Shown piece by piece: positions 1-7,173 of a stretch of DNA of 12,672 bases. A program made the position numbers and the translations under genes. This DNA comes from Pseudomonadales bacterium (GTDB lineage: Bacteria; Pseudomonadota; Gammaproteobacteria; Pseudomonadales; IMCC2047). The DNA lies in assembly GCA_021736745.1 (NCBI GenBank), contig JAIPFG010000059.1, positions 1 through 12,672 on the forward strand. Direction: 5' to 3'. The notes beneath the pieces were generated by a model. That model searched no databases and was not told the DNA's origin. It saw only the letters and a program-made list of their open reading frames with translations. Every line of letters starts with the position of its first letter. The first letter of the stretch is position 1.

Positions 1-1324
1 CTTTGCTGTTATCAAACAGGCCGTGCAGATAGGTGCCGAGTATCTGGTTATCGTCAGAGATGGCACCGTCACAACGGTTGGCAAAACGGATTGCCGGTCG
101 CGTCAGCGCCGTGCCGGAGGTAACACCGCTGTGTATCTCATATCCGCTGATCGGCGTATCTGGAACAAAGGTAAGCCTGCCGACGACTTTGTTTAATTGC
201 TTTTCTTTCTCCAGGCGGGTTTGCATCTCTAGTAACCCCAGGCAGGGTGATGTTGTGACCGGACTCTCGATCTCAAGTGGGTCCTGAATCGAGTCGCCCA
301 GCATTTGAAAGCCGCCACAGATGCCCATCAGTTTTCCGCCATAGCGCAGATGTTTTTGGATAGCGGATTCCCAGCCATTTTCTCGCAGCCATTGTAGATC
401 CCGAATAACGCTTTTACTGCCGGGTAATATGATTAGGTCAGCGCTGGGAATCGGTTGTCCCGGTCCGATAAAGAGCAGGTTCACCTGTGGGTGCAAACGT
501 AGTGGGTCAAAATCCGTATGGTTGCTAATGCGAGGTAATACCGGAACGATTACCTTCAATTGAGGTTTTGCTTCGTCTAAGATTTGATGACTGGCGATGG
601 CATCTTCAGCTTCCAAATGGAAGCCTTGTAAATAAGGTAAAACGCCGAATACGGGTTTCCCGGTATGCTGTTCCAGCCAATCTAAACCGGGCTTTAATAA
701 GGCAAGGTCACCACGAAATTTATTTATCACAAAACCAATCACACGAGACTGCTCCGTTTCGGACAAAAGCGCCAAAGTGCCGACCAAATGGGCGAAGACG
801 CCGCCGCGATCAATGTCTGCGACCAGAATTACCGGGCAGTTCGCCTCTTCGGCAAAGCCCATGTTGGCAATATCGTTGTCGCGCAGATTGATTTCCGCCG
901 GGCTGCCGGCACCTTCAACGATAATAACGTTATATCGTTTATTGAGGCGTTCATAGGATTCAAAAACCGCTTTTTTGGCGATGGTTTTGTAGTCATGGTA
1001 GGTGGCAGCATCCATTTCAGACAGTGCTTTGCCCTGAATAATCACCTGTGCCCCGGTATCGCTATTGGGTTTCAGGAGCACCGGATTCATATCGGTGTCA
1101 GGTTCAATCATACAGGCCTGAGCCTGCACAGCCTGAGCGCGACCAATTTCGCCGCCCCCTTCGGTGACCGCGCTATTGAGAGCCATGTTTTGTGGTTTGA
1201 AGGGCGCAATGCAGGCATCTTGGCGCGCCAGAACTCGGCAGAGGCCGCTCACGAGTACACTTTTACCGGCATCTGATGTGGCACCTTGAACCATCAGGGT
1301 GAAGGAAAGCTGAGAATAACTCAT
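1..1324 (-). CDS. cobQ: Cobyric acid synthase CobQ (partial, C-terminus beyond left edge)
   Basis: Glutamine-dependent amidotransferase of late cobalamin synthesis. It converts adenosylcobyrinic acid a,c-diamide to adenosylcobyric acid by amidating the b, d, e and g side chains in the cytoplasm. About 441 codons are visible, against a usual length near 480-500, so only the last few dozen residues are missing. Residues 12-22 carry the P-loop-like VQGATSDAGKS of the synthetase domain, followed by FKPQNMALNSAVTEGGGEIG and the VEGAGSPAEINL segment. The C-terminal glutaminase domain has GICGGFQMLG with the nucleophile Cys336 (codon at 317-319), then YEIHSG and GTYLHGLFD. The ATG at 1324 places the P-loop at the usual distance from the N-terminus. 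It lies 34 nt after the cobO stop in the same direction, so it is probably the third gene of the btuB operon. Identification is secure; the frame is open to the edge. Confidence 0.95.
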   Translation of the reverse strand, partial: MSYSQLSFTLMVQGATSDAGKSVLVSGLCRVLARQDACIAPFKPQNMALNSAVTEGGGEIGRAQAVQAQACMIEPDTDMNPVLLKPNSDTGAQVIIQGKALSEMDAATYHDYKTIAKKAVFESYERLNKRYNVIIVEGAGSPAEINLRDNDIANMGFAEEANCPVILVADIDRGGVFAHLVGTLALLSETEQSRVIGFVINKFRGDLALLKPGLDWLEQHTGKPVFGVLPYLQGFHLEAEDAIASHQILDEAKPQLKVIVPVLPRISNHTDFDPLRLHPQVNLLFIGPGQPIPSADLIILPGSKSVIRDLQWLRENGWESAIQKHLRYGGKLMGICGGFQMLGDSIQDPLEIESPVTTSPCLGLLEMQTRLEKEKQLNKVVGRLTFVPDTPISGYEIHSGVTSGTALTRPAIRFANRCDGAISDDNQILGTYLHGLFDNSK

Positions 1325-1358
1325 TTGATGGTAGCCCTATGCTGTATTGCCGGGTGCT

Positions 1359-1979
1359 CTAATAATCCACCCCTTTGCGTGCTTTGATGCCCGCTTTAAA
1401 AGCATGCTTAATCTCTTTGATTTCAGAAACGGTGTCAGCCAAAGCTTGTAATGCGCTGCCGCCGCCTCGACCGGTGACGACAACACTCTGGTTTTTCGGC
1501 CGATTTTTTAGTGCTTCAAGAATGCGGTTTTCATCCAGGTACTGGTAAGCAATCATGTAAGTCAGTTCATCCAGCACGACCAAATGGTAGCTGTCATCCT
1601 TAAGCACTGGCTCGACTTTGGCCCAAGTGGCTTCGGCAGCGGCAATATCGCTATCACGATCCTGCGTGTTCCAGGTAAATCCAGTGCCCATTTGGTGAAA
1701 ATCTACCTGCGGGCATTGATCCCGCAGATAGATTTCCTCACCGGAGAGTTGCTGGCCCTTAATAAACTGAACCACACCCACTTTGTAACCATAACCCAAA
1801 GCCCGCATGACCATGCCAAAAGCGGAACTGCTTTTGCCCTTGCCGTTGCCGGTGAGTAGAACGAATACGCCGCGCTCTTCGGAGGCTTCCTCAATACGCT
1901 GATCGACTTTGGCCTTTTGCTTTTGCATAGCGCGTTTATGTTTGCCGGACTTGGCTTCGGACGGTTTCTTCTCGGTCAT
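1359..1979 (-). CDS. cobO: Cob(I)yrinic acid a,c-diamide adenosyltransferase
   Basis: CobO/BtuR-family (CobA-type) corrinoid adenosyltransferase. It moves the 5'-deoxyadenosyl group of ATP onto the reduced cobalt of cob(I)alamin or cob(I)yrinic acid a,c-diamide in the cytoplasm. The 206 residues match the family length of about 200. A lysine-rich N-terminal stretch (residues 1-36) is followed by the ATP-binding loop TGNGKGKSS at 43-51, with GYGYKVGVVQFIKG and VVLDELTYMIAY after it, all family hallmarks. The ATG at 1979 has a strong Shine-Dalgarno sequence (AAGGAGAAGG immediately upstream). It starts 25 nt after the btuB stop and precedes cobQ by 34 nt, which fits one riboswitch-controlled transcript. 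In this setting it can serve both corrinoid salvage and de novo synthesis. Confidence 0.97.
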   Translation of the reverse strand: MTEKKPSEAKSGKHKRAMQKQKAKVDQRIEEASEERGVFVLLTGNGKGKSSSAFGMVMRALGYGYKVGVVQFIKGQQLSGEEIYLRDQCPQVDFHQMGTGFTWNTQDRDSDIAAAEATWAKVEPVLKDDSYHLVVLDELTYMIAYQYLDENRILEALKNRPKNQSVVVTGRGGGSALQALADTVSEIKEIKHAFKAGIKARKGVDY

Positions 1980-2004
1980 GGCCTTCTCCTTGTTTATGAT
2001 TAAT

Positions 2005-3843
2005 TTACAGGGCGTAGTGAGCTGAGATTGCAGCCGTCATTCCATCCGTTTCGAAAGGCTGGACCAAACGGTACTCCTTGTCGAACAGGTTGTTGATTTT
2101 AATCGCCAGGCTGAGCGTTTCATTGACCTGATAACGGGCGCGAAGATCGACTGTCCCATATCCGCTCAGACGATCCTTTTTGCCGTCAAAATCCATATCC
2201 TGGTCGAGGCGATAACTTTGTGCCTGCCAATATAAAGTGAGATCCATTTTGCCAAATTGTCTGGATATATCCAGATTGGCACTGGCGCGCGAACGCCTGA
2301 TCAGCAAACTGTCATCGCTTTCATCTCGTGGGTCGGTATAGGCCACTGAGATTGCTGTGCGCCAACCGAAAAAGTCAAAATCCGCGCCTGCTTCGCCGCC
2401 GACTATTTTGGCTTCGGCAACATTGGACACCGTCGAAAAATCGGGGCTGAGGCTAATCAGATCATCAATCTGGGTTTGGTAGAGGGAAGCAAACCACTGG
2501 ATACTGCCAGTCTGACGGCGAATCATCAGCTCCACCGTTTCGGATTCTTCAGGAGTCAGATTCGGGTTGCCCTCAAAGGTAAAACAGGTGCCAAAAAAAC
2601 AACCGAAATCAGTGAAGGGAAAATACAGATCGTTAAAGGTGGGGGATTTAAAGGCGGTGCCATAGGAAAGACTCAGGAGAGTCTCTTCATTTACCTGAAT
2701 GCCAACAGCGATATTGCCGGTTTCGTGACTGCCGAATGCTTCATTATCATCGTTACGGAAGCCAGCCTCGAAACGCCATTGGTTAAACTCGGCCAGATAC
2801 TGGACAAACCAGGAATGATTATCGCGTTTACTTTCAGTAAAGTTTGCCGTGCTGCTGACCTCGTCATTATGGTAGTCATAGCCGAGACTAAGTTGATGGT
2901 TTTCTGCGAGAAGATAGTCCAGTTGCAACGCGGCGGAGTTTCTTGATGTTTCAAACAGCGCCGGCGAAAAACCGAATGAGGTGGTTTTGTCGCGGTAACG
3001 CCCGATTTGGGCTTTGAGTTTCAGGTCATCCCGAATTGGGAGTGAAATAGAAAGATCACGACTTTCGTTAATAAAGTCGGTAGAGTCATTTCCGCCGTCA
3101 AGTTCGGTGTTGCCTTCGCTGCGCAGATAATTTAATGCGAATTCAATTCCATTAGTAAATTCATGTTGAATATTCGCGGAGACGGCGGATTCGCGATAGC
3201 CGTCTTTGTCAGTATCCGCACCATTGTTGTCATAGGTGCGATCATAGCCCTCGGATTCTGTATAGGATCCATTCAGGCTATAGGAAGTATTACCATATAG
3301 GCCGCGGACACCGGCCTGACTAACTCGGGTGTCATGTGAACCGTAGCTGAAGTCAAGGTAAGGCTTTATTCCCGTGCTGCCTTTTTTGGTGAAAATCTGT
3401 ACTACCCCGCCAATGGCGTCACTTCCATAGAGGCTTGAGCGCGGACCGCGGACCAGTTCGACCCGTTCGATCTGAGTAATGGGCAAATGCTGCAAAGCCG
3501 CTGTGCCGCTGGTAGCGCTGGATGCTCGAATGCCATCAATTAACACCAGGACATGATCGTTTTCCGTACCACGCAGGCGCATGGATGTGTTGCTGCCGAG
3601 GCCGCCGCTATGGTCAATATCGAGACCCGGTAAGCGGTCAAATAATTCCGGGAGGTTTTGTGCTTGTGCCCGGTCGATCTCGACTTCGGTTAAAATCGTG
3701 GCTGAGGCAAGGCTGTTTTCCAAGTGCTGCTCTGACCGAGTGGCCGTGACCAGGATATGATCATCCAAAGGTTGTCCTGCATAGATCGGAACCGTGTTGA
3801 ATGCCGTAACCGTTGCCACGGCGAATGAGACTAAATTTTTCAT
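2005..3843 (-). CDS. btuB: TonB-dependent vitamin B12 outer-membrane receptor BtuB
   Basis: Outer-membrane beta-barrel that takes up cobalamin using TonB/ExbBD energy. The 612-residue product is close to E. coli BtuB (614). Residues 1-22 form a signal peptide ending VPIYA. A TonB-box-like DDHILVTATR follows at 27-36. The plug domain shows SMRLRGTENDHVLVLIDG, IERVELVRGPRSSLYGSDAI and GGVVQIFTKKG. The barrel ends with LSLAIKINNLFDKEYR and a short tail. I chose the ATG at 3843 because GAGG lies 6 nt upstream and the signal peptide then begins MKN. A TTG at 3855 would add four residues and would include the Shine-Dalgarno sequence. The cobalamin riboswitch upstream and cobO downstream specify B12 over siderophore. 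One oddity is that the last residue is Leu (HYAL), where most barrel proteins end in an aromatic residue. Confidence 0.95.
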   Translation of the reverse strand: MKNLVSFAVATVTAFNTVPIYAGQPLDDHILVTATRSEQHLENSLASATILTEVEIDRAQAQNLPELFDRLPGLDIDHSGGLGSNTSMRLRGTENDHVLVLIDGIRASSATSGTAALQHLPITQIERVELVRGPRSSLYGSDAIGGVVQIFTKKGSTGIKPYLDFSYGSHDTRVSQAGVRGLYGNTSYSLNGSYTESEGYDRTYDNNGADTDKDGYRESAVSANIQHEFTNGIEFALNYLRSEGNTELDGGNDSTDFINESRDLSISLPIRDDLKLKAQIGRYRDKTTSFGFSPALFETSRNSAALQLDYLLAENHQLSLGYDYHNDEVSSTANFTESKRDNHSWFVQYLAEFNQWRFEAGFRNDDNEAFGSHETGNIAVGIQVNEETLLSLSYGTAFKSPTFNDLYFPFTDFGCFFGTCFTFEGNPNLTPEESETVELMIRRQTGSIQWFASLYQTQIDDLISLSPDFSTVSNVAEAKIVGGEAGADFDFFGWRTAISVAYTDPRDESDDSLLIRRSRASANLDISRQFGKMDLTLYWQAQSYRLDQDMDFDGKKDRLSGYGTVDLRARYQVNETLSLAIKINNLFDKEYRLVQPFETDGMTAAISAHYAL

Positions 3844-3862
3844 GAGAATCCTCAATAGCTGT

Positions 3863-3893
3863 AAAAAATAAGCGATCGAGGGAGGGGAGATCG
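3863..3893 (-). terminator. Possible leader terminator before btuB
   Basis: On the minus strand CGATC (3893-3889) can pair with GATCG (3877-3873) around an 11-nt pyrimidine loop. CTTATTTTTT follows directly (3872-3863). The stem is only 5 bp, so as a stand-alone terminator it is weak, but the U-run and its position between aptamer and start codon fit a riboswitch expression platform. The loop contains CCCTCC, complementary to GGAGGG at 3940-3935. The alternative is control at translation initiation, with the pyrimidine loop masking the btuB GAGG. Seen: the repeats and U-run. Inferred: function. Confidence 0.35.
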
Positions 3894-3960
3894 TTTGAAG
3901 CTGAAGAAAAAGAAATGATCAGCCGCAGATGAAGCCCTCCGCTACATCGTATGAGAACTG

Positions 3961-4120
3961 TTCAAGGCCGGTTCCGGGCTTATCACAGCAAAGCGTGACT
4001 TACCGTTGCGGGGGCAGCGTTGGATTTGCAGTTGGTCAGCCAGATTCAGGCCAGTGCGCACCAAACTTCCCGTTTAACTCAATCTCATATCTTGGCGAAT
4101 GGAGAGTTGAGCACCTTAGA
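3961..4120 (-). promoter_or_regulatory. Cobalamin riboswitch aptamer in the btuB leader
   Basis: RNA aptamer that binds adenosylcobalamin or related corrinoids and represses the downstream genes. The B12 box AAGCCCGGAACCGGCC is at 3981-3966, a close match to the consensus AGYCMGgAgACCkGCC. The other universally conserved segment, GCTGCCCCCGCAACGGTAA, is at about 4019-4001. AAACGGGAAGTTTGGTGC, the P3 region, lies 5' of it. P1 can form between AAGG (4117-4114) and CCTT (3967-3964), extended by a T-G pair. CTCAACTC and GAGTTAAA give a P2-like helix. The roughly 117 nt between the aptamer and the btuB ATG form the expression platform. Orientation and position match known btuB riboswitches. Which corrinoid is preferred cannot be told from sequence. 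Confidence 0.93.
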
Positions 4121-4131
4121 CAGGGATCGGA

Positions 4132-4161
4132 AATATAACAGGTTCATGGTGGATTGAGCAA
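4132..4161 (-). promoter_or_regulatory. Sigma70-type promoter of the btuB operon
   Basis: On the minus strand the -10 element TATATT (4137-4132; 5 of 6 to consensus) is preceded by TG at the extended -10 position. A weak -35 TTGCTC (4161-4156) lies 18 bp upstream. Transcription would begin near 4125, a few bases before the riboswitch P1 stem, as expected for a leader that is mostly aptamer. The weak -35 is compensated by the extended -10. Boundaries are inferred from motif match and spacing only. Confidence 0.6.
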
Positions 4162-4174
4162 TGACCTCTGTGAG

Positions 4175-4197
4175 ATTAAAACCTGATATTAAAACCT
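4175..4197. repeat. Tandem 10-bp direct repeat upstream of btuB and rnm
   Basis: ATTAAAACCT occurs at 4175-4184 and again at 4188-4197 with a 13-bp period. It lies about 14-36 bp upstream of the btuB -35 element and in the leader of the divergent rnm gene. The A-tracts could serve as an UP-like element or as paired sites for a regulator. It may also be chance in an AT-rich stretch. The repetition is seen; any function is speculative. Confidence 0.4.
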
Positions 4198-4273
4198 AGG
4201 CGGACCAGTTGCTTCATGTTTCAATAGAAATGGTGAATTGAGTTTGCCTTTGGGAAAAGTGGGTGTCAGTAAA

Positions 4274-5101
4274 ATGAAAATTGATTTGCATTGCCATACA
4301 AACCTCTCTGATGGAGCGTTGGCGCCGGAAGATCTCGTGCATTACGCGGGTGCCTTGGGTATCGATATGCTTGCCATTACCGATCATGATCGAGCGGAAG
4401 AAATGCCGCATCTGAGTTCATTGGCGCAATCGTTGTCGATACAGTTGATCGCAGGAATTGAATTGTCCAGTCAGTGGCGCAATATCGGTGTCCATATTGT
4501 GGGATTAGGTGTTGCGCTCGACAGCGAAGCCTTAGATCAAACAGTAAAGAAACAGACGCAAACGAGAGAGTTGAGGGCCAAAGAAATCGGCCTGCGTTTA
4601 ACGAAACTCAATATCGAAGATAGTTATGCAAAAGCTAAAGTGATTGCGGGGCAGAGTCAGATTGGGCGACCTCATTTTGCCCAATATTTAGTGGAATCCG
4701 GGCAGGTTAAGGATTTAAAAACGGCCTATAAAAAGTATTTGGGTGCAGGCAAGGCTGGGGATGTGAAATGCTTTTGGCCGGAGATGGCTGAGGTAGTTGA
4801 ATGGATACATAGGGCAAAGGGCTATGCAGTATTGGCGCACCCGGCTAAATATAATTTAACACGGCGCAAGCTTGACGTTCTCTGCCAAGAATTTTACGAG
4901 GCGGGGGGAGATGGTCTAGAAGTGGTTTCCGGTATGCAAACGAAGGATATTACGGATTACCATGGAGAGTTGTGTCACAGATACGCATTGTACGCGTCCT
5001 GTGGGAGCGACTTTCATGGCCCGGTTTCCTCATGGCATGACCTTGGCAAAATGTCCGCCATGCCTAGCTCGTGCCGCCCAATTTGGGAACTATGGCAATA
5101 G
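4274..5101 (+). CDS. rnm: PHP-domain 5'-3' exoribonuclease Rnm (RNase AM; YciV/TrpH)
   Basis: PHP-superfamily metal-dependent phosphoesterase. The E. coli orthologue (YciV, formerly TrpH) is a 5'-3' exoribonuclease that trims rRNA 5' ends, and some homologues hydrolyse 3',5'-bisphosphate nucleotides. The 275-residue product resembles E. coli (293). Metal ligands are in place: MKIDLHCHTNLSDG (His6, His8, Asp13), ITDHD (Asp37, His38), GIELS (Glu63), VHIVG (His74), GRPHFA (His134), LAHP (His189) and CGSDFHGP (Asp246, His248). The C-terminal WHDLG and CRPIW are also typical. I chose the ATG at 4274 because the family begins right at the DLHCH strand; TTG (4238) or GTG (4260) would add unconserved residues. 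The Shine-Dalgarno sequence is weak. It is divergent from btuB and followed by yciO, a pairing common in gammaproteobacteria. I see no convincing promoter in the shared region. Confidence 0.92.
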   Translation: MKIDLHCHTNLSDGALAPEDLVHYAGALGIDMLAITDHDRAEEMPHLSSLAQSLSIQLIAGIELSSQWRNIGVHIVGLGVALDSEALDQTVKKQTQTRELRAKEIGLRLTKLNIEDSYAKAKVIAGQSQIGRPHFAQYLVESGQVKDLKTAYKKYLGAGKAGDVKCFWPEMAEVVEWIHRAKGYAVLAHPAKYNLTRRKLDVLCQEFYEAGGDGLEVVSGMQTKDITDYHGELCHRYALYASCGSDFHGPVSSWHDLGKMSAMPSSCRPIWELWQ

Positions 5102-5204
5102 AGAAATGATTTTATAGGGGTGACAGGTTAAATCAGCATAATTAGCGCTTGCCAGATTTGCCCTAAATCGTTAGATTGCCAGCCCAATTGGGAAAACAAC
5201 ACGC

Positions 5205-5825
5205 ATGAGTCAATTCTTTACGATACACCCTGATAACCCGCAAAGCCGTTTGATTGCTCAGGCGGTAGAGATTATTAATGGCGGCGGTGTTATTGTTTAT
5301 CCGACGGACTGTGCCTATGCGCTGGGTTGTCATATAGGAGACAAGTCGGCGGTAGATCGTATTCGACGTATTCGAAAACTTGATGATAAACACAATTTTA
5401 CGCTCGTGTGCCGTGATTTATCGGATGTATCTACCTATGCTAAGGTCGATAATTCGACGTATCGTCTGCTGAAAAACTATACCCCCGGGGCCTATACCTT
5501 TATTTTACGGGCAACCAGTGAAGTACCGCGTCGTCTATTGCATGCCAAACGCCGCACCATAGGACTACGGATTCCCGATCATCGGATTACCCAGGCGTTG
5601 CTGGAACAGTTGGGTGAACCCCTGATGAGTTCCTCTCTCATATTGCCTGGTCAGGACCTCCCTTTGACGGAGCCCTACGATATAAGAGAAGCACTTGAAC
5701 ACTCGGTGGACTTAGTGATTGATGGTGGCTACTGTGGTATGGAAGCCACCACTGTGGTGAACTTGACAGAAGAAATTCCTACATTGGTGCGGGTGGGAGT
5801 CGGTGATCCTTCGCCTTTTGAGTAG
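5205..5825 (+). CDS. yciO: YciO, TsaC/Sua5 (YrdC)-family protein
   Basis: Member of the YrdC/Sua5 fold, in which the authentic enzymes make threonylcarbamoyl-AMP for tRNA t6A. The YciO branch is a paralogue that does not normally replace TsaC, and its physiological role is unsettled. The 206 residues equal E. coli YciO. It shows GGGVIVYPTDCAYALGC near 26-42, RKLDDKHNFTLVCRDL (57-72), NYTPGAYTFILRAT, RTIGLRIPDH, a MSSSLILPG segment and the C-terminal VDLVIDGG with TTVVNLT. The ATG at 5205 gives the family length; upstream ribosome binding is weak (GGGA about 13 nt away). It lies 103 nt after rnm and 118 nt before trpS. The neighbourhood of RNA-processing genes suits an RNA-related role, but that is inference. 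Confidence 0.93.
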   Translation: MSQFFTIHPDNPQSRLIAQAVEIINGGGVIVYPTDCAYALGCHIGDKSAVDRIRRIRKLDDKHNFTLVCRDLSDVSTYAKVDNSTYRLLKNYTPGAYTFILRATSEVPRRLLHAKRRTIGLRIPDHRITQALLEQLGEPLMSSSLILPGQDLPLTEPYDIREALEHSVDLVIDGGYCGMEATTVVNLTEEIPTLVRVGVGDPSPFE

Positions 5826-5862
5826 CGCCGATTCAAGATGTTGTACTCGACCGTGAGTTACT

Positions 5863-5892
5863 TTGTTCATTCGGATAAATCCTCGGTATAAT
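5863..5892 (+). promoter_or_regulatory. Sigma70-type promoter upstream of trpS
   Basis: A perfect -10 TATAAT at 5887-5892 is preceded by -35-like TTGTTC (5863-5868) with an 18-bp spacer. Transcription would begin near 5899, leaving a leader of about 45 nt before the trpS TTG start. It sits between yciO and trpS and suggests that trpS-scpA-scpB-rluB can be transcribed independently of rnm-yciO. I see no tryptophan-rich leader peptide or attenuator in this short leader. Confidence 0.65.
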
Positions 5893-5943
5893 GCTGCTCT
5901 TTAAATCCGTCTTCAACTCATCCCAATAAGCTAGGAGTTAAGT

Positions 5944-7158
5944 TTGTCAGTTACCCCATTCGAACGTCGTGTCTTCTCCGGCATGAGACCCACCGGAAAA
6001 TTACATTTAGGCCATTATCATGGTGTGCTAAAAAACTGGATCAAGCTGCAACATGAAAGTGAATGTTTTTTCTGCATTGTCGATTGTCATGCGCTGACGA
6101 CACATTATGAAAATCCCCACGATATTCAGCAGTACGTATGGGATATGGCGATTGATTGGCTGGCCGCTGGCATTAATCCGGGTTCAGCGACGATCTTTAT
6201 TCAGTCTCGAGTGCAAGAGCATGCCGAGCTTCATTTGTTGTTATCGATGATTACGCCGCTCAGTTGGTTGGAGCGTGTGCCGACTTATAAAGAACAACAG
6301 GAAAAGCTTAAGGATAAAGACCTTACCACCTACGGTTTTCTCGGTTACCCCTTGTTGATGGCGGCCGATATTCTGGTTTATCGAGCCGGGTCTGTCCCGG
6401 TCGGTGCCGACCAAGTACCCCATGTGGAAATTTGTCGTGAAATTGCACGCCGCTTTAATCATTTGTATGGCCGTGACGCTGGCTTTGAGGAGCAGGCCGA
6501 AGCGGCGATTAAAAAGATGGGGAAAAAGGCTTCGAAGGCCTATCAGCAACTGAAAAAGCAGTTTCAGCAACAGGGCGATTTGGAGGCCTTGGAGCGGGCC
6601 AGCGCCTTGGTCGAAGAGCAACAAAATATCTCGATCAGTGATCGTGAGCGGTTGCTTGGTTATATCGAAGGCGGTGGCAAATTAATCTTGCCGGAACCTA
6701 AAGCACTACTGACCCCTGAGTCTAAAATGCCAGGTCTTGACGCGCAGAAAATGTCGAAGTCCTATAACAACACCATTGCCTTGCGTGAAGAACCCGATGT
6801 CGTGGCGCAAAAAATACGGACGATGCAAACGGATCCGGCGCGAGTCCGACGCACCGATCCGGGTGATCCGGACAATTGCCCCGTTTGGCAGTTGCATGAG
6901 ATATATTCGGATGATAAAACCAAAGAATGGGTCCAAGAAGGATGCCGCAGTGCGGGTATTGGCTGTATTGATTGTAAGCGACCAGTCATTGATGCGGTTA
7001 ATGCAGAGTTGGAGCCGATCAGAAAGCGAGCCAAAGACTATGAAGATAATCCAGATGTTGTTCGGGGTATTCTTAGCGAAGGCTGTGAAGCGGCTAAAGA
7101 TGAGGCGCGCCAGACGCTGGAAACTGTTCGAGCGGCCATGGGGTTGCATTACCGTTAG
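5944..7158 (+). CDS. trpS: Tryptophanyl-tRNA synthetase (extended form)
   Basis: Class I aminoacyl-tRNA synthetase that charges tRNA-Trp, active as a cytoplasmic dimer. Signature motifs are HLGH at 21-24 (within FSGMRPTGKLHLGHYHG) and KMSKS at 269-273, with VPVGADQVPHVE between them. A Cys cluster near the C-terminus (GCRSAGIGCIDCK) is common in bacterial TrpRS. At 404 residues it is about 70 longer than E. coli TrpRS (334). The extra part is mainly a charged, Lys/Gln-rich insertion around residues 178-247, as in pseudomonad enzymes. The start is TTG at 5944: AGGAG (5933-5937) is 6 nt upstream, and the first later ATG would remove part of the conserved nucleotide-binding strand. scpA starts 15 nt after the stop, so co-transcription is likely. 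Confidence 0.96.
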   Translation: MSVTPFERRVFSGMRPTGKLHLGHYHGVLKNWIKLQHESECFFCIVDCHALTTHYENPHDIQQYVWDMAIDWLAAGINPGSATIFIQSRVQEHAELHLLLSMITPLSWLERVPTYKEQQEKLKDKDLTTYGFLGYPLLMAADILVYRAGSVPVGADQVPHVEICREIARRFNHLYGRDAGFEEQAEAAIKKMGKKASKAYQQLKKQFQQQGDLEALERASALVEEQQNISISDRERLLGYIEGGGKLILPEPKALLTPESKMPGLDAQKMSKSYNNTIALREEPDVVAQKIRTMQTDPARVRRTDPGDPDNCPVWQLHEIYSDDKTKEWVQEGCRSAGIGCIDCKRPVIDAVNAELEPIRKRAKDYEDNPDVVRGILSEGCEAAKDEARQTLETVRAAMGLHYR

Positions 7159-7173
7159 GACGGGGCAAGACCA

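Noticed and set aside
788..1276. 162-codon plus-strand ORF
   Set aside because: It lies wholly antisense to cobQ, whose minus-strand frame shows all expected motifs; the plus-strand translation resembles no family.
2476..2946. 156-codon plus-strand ORF
   Set aside because: It is antisense to the btuB barrel region; no ribosome binding site and no recognisable domain.
3929..4138. 69-codon plus-strand ORF in the btuB-rnm gap
   Set aside because: It is antisense to the cobalamin riboswitch, whose conserved boxes explain the sequence; the peptide has no recognisable features.
6706..7149. 147-codon minus-strand ORF and a 146-codon plus-strand ORF in another frame of the same stretch
   Set aside because: Both overlap the trpS catalytic and C-terminal regions, which are clearly coding in the trpS frame.
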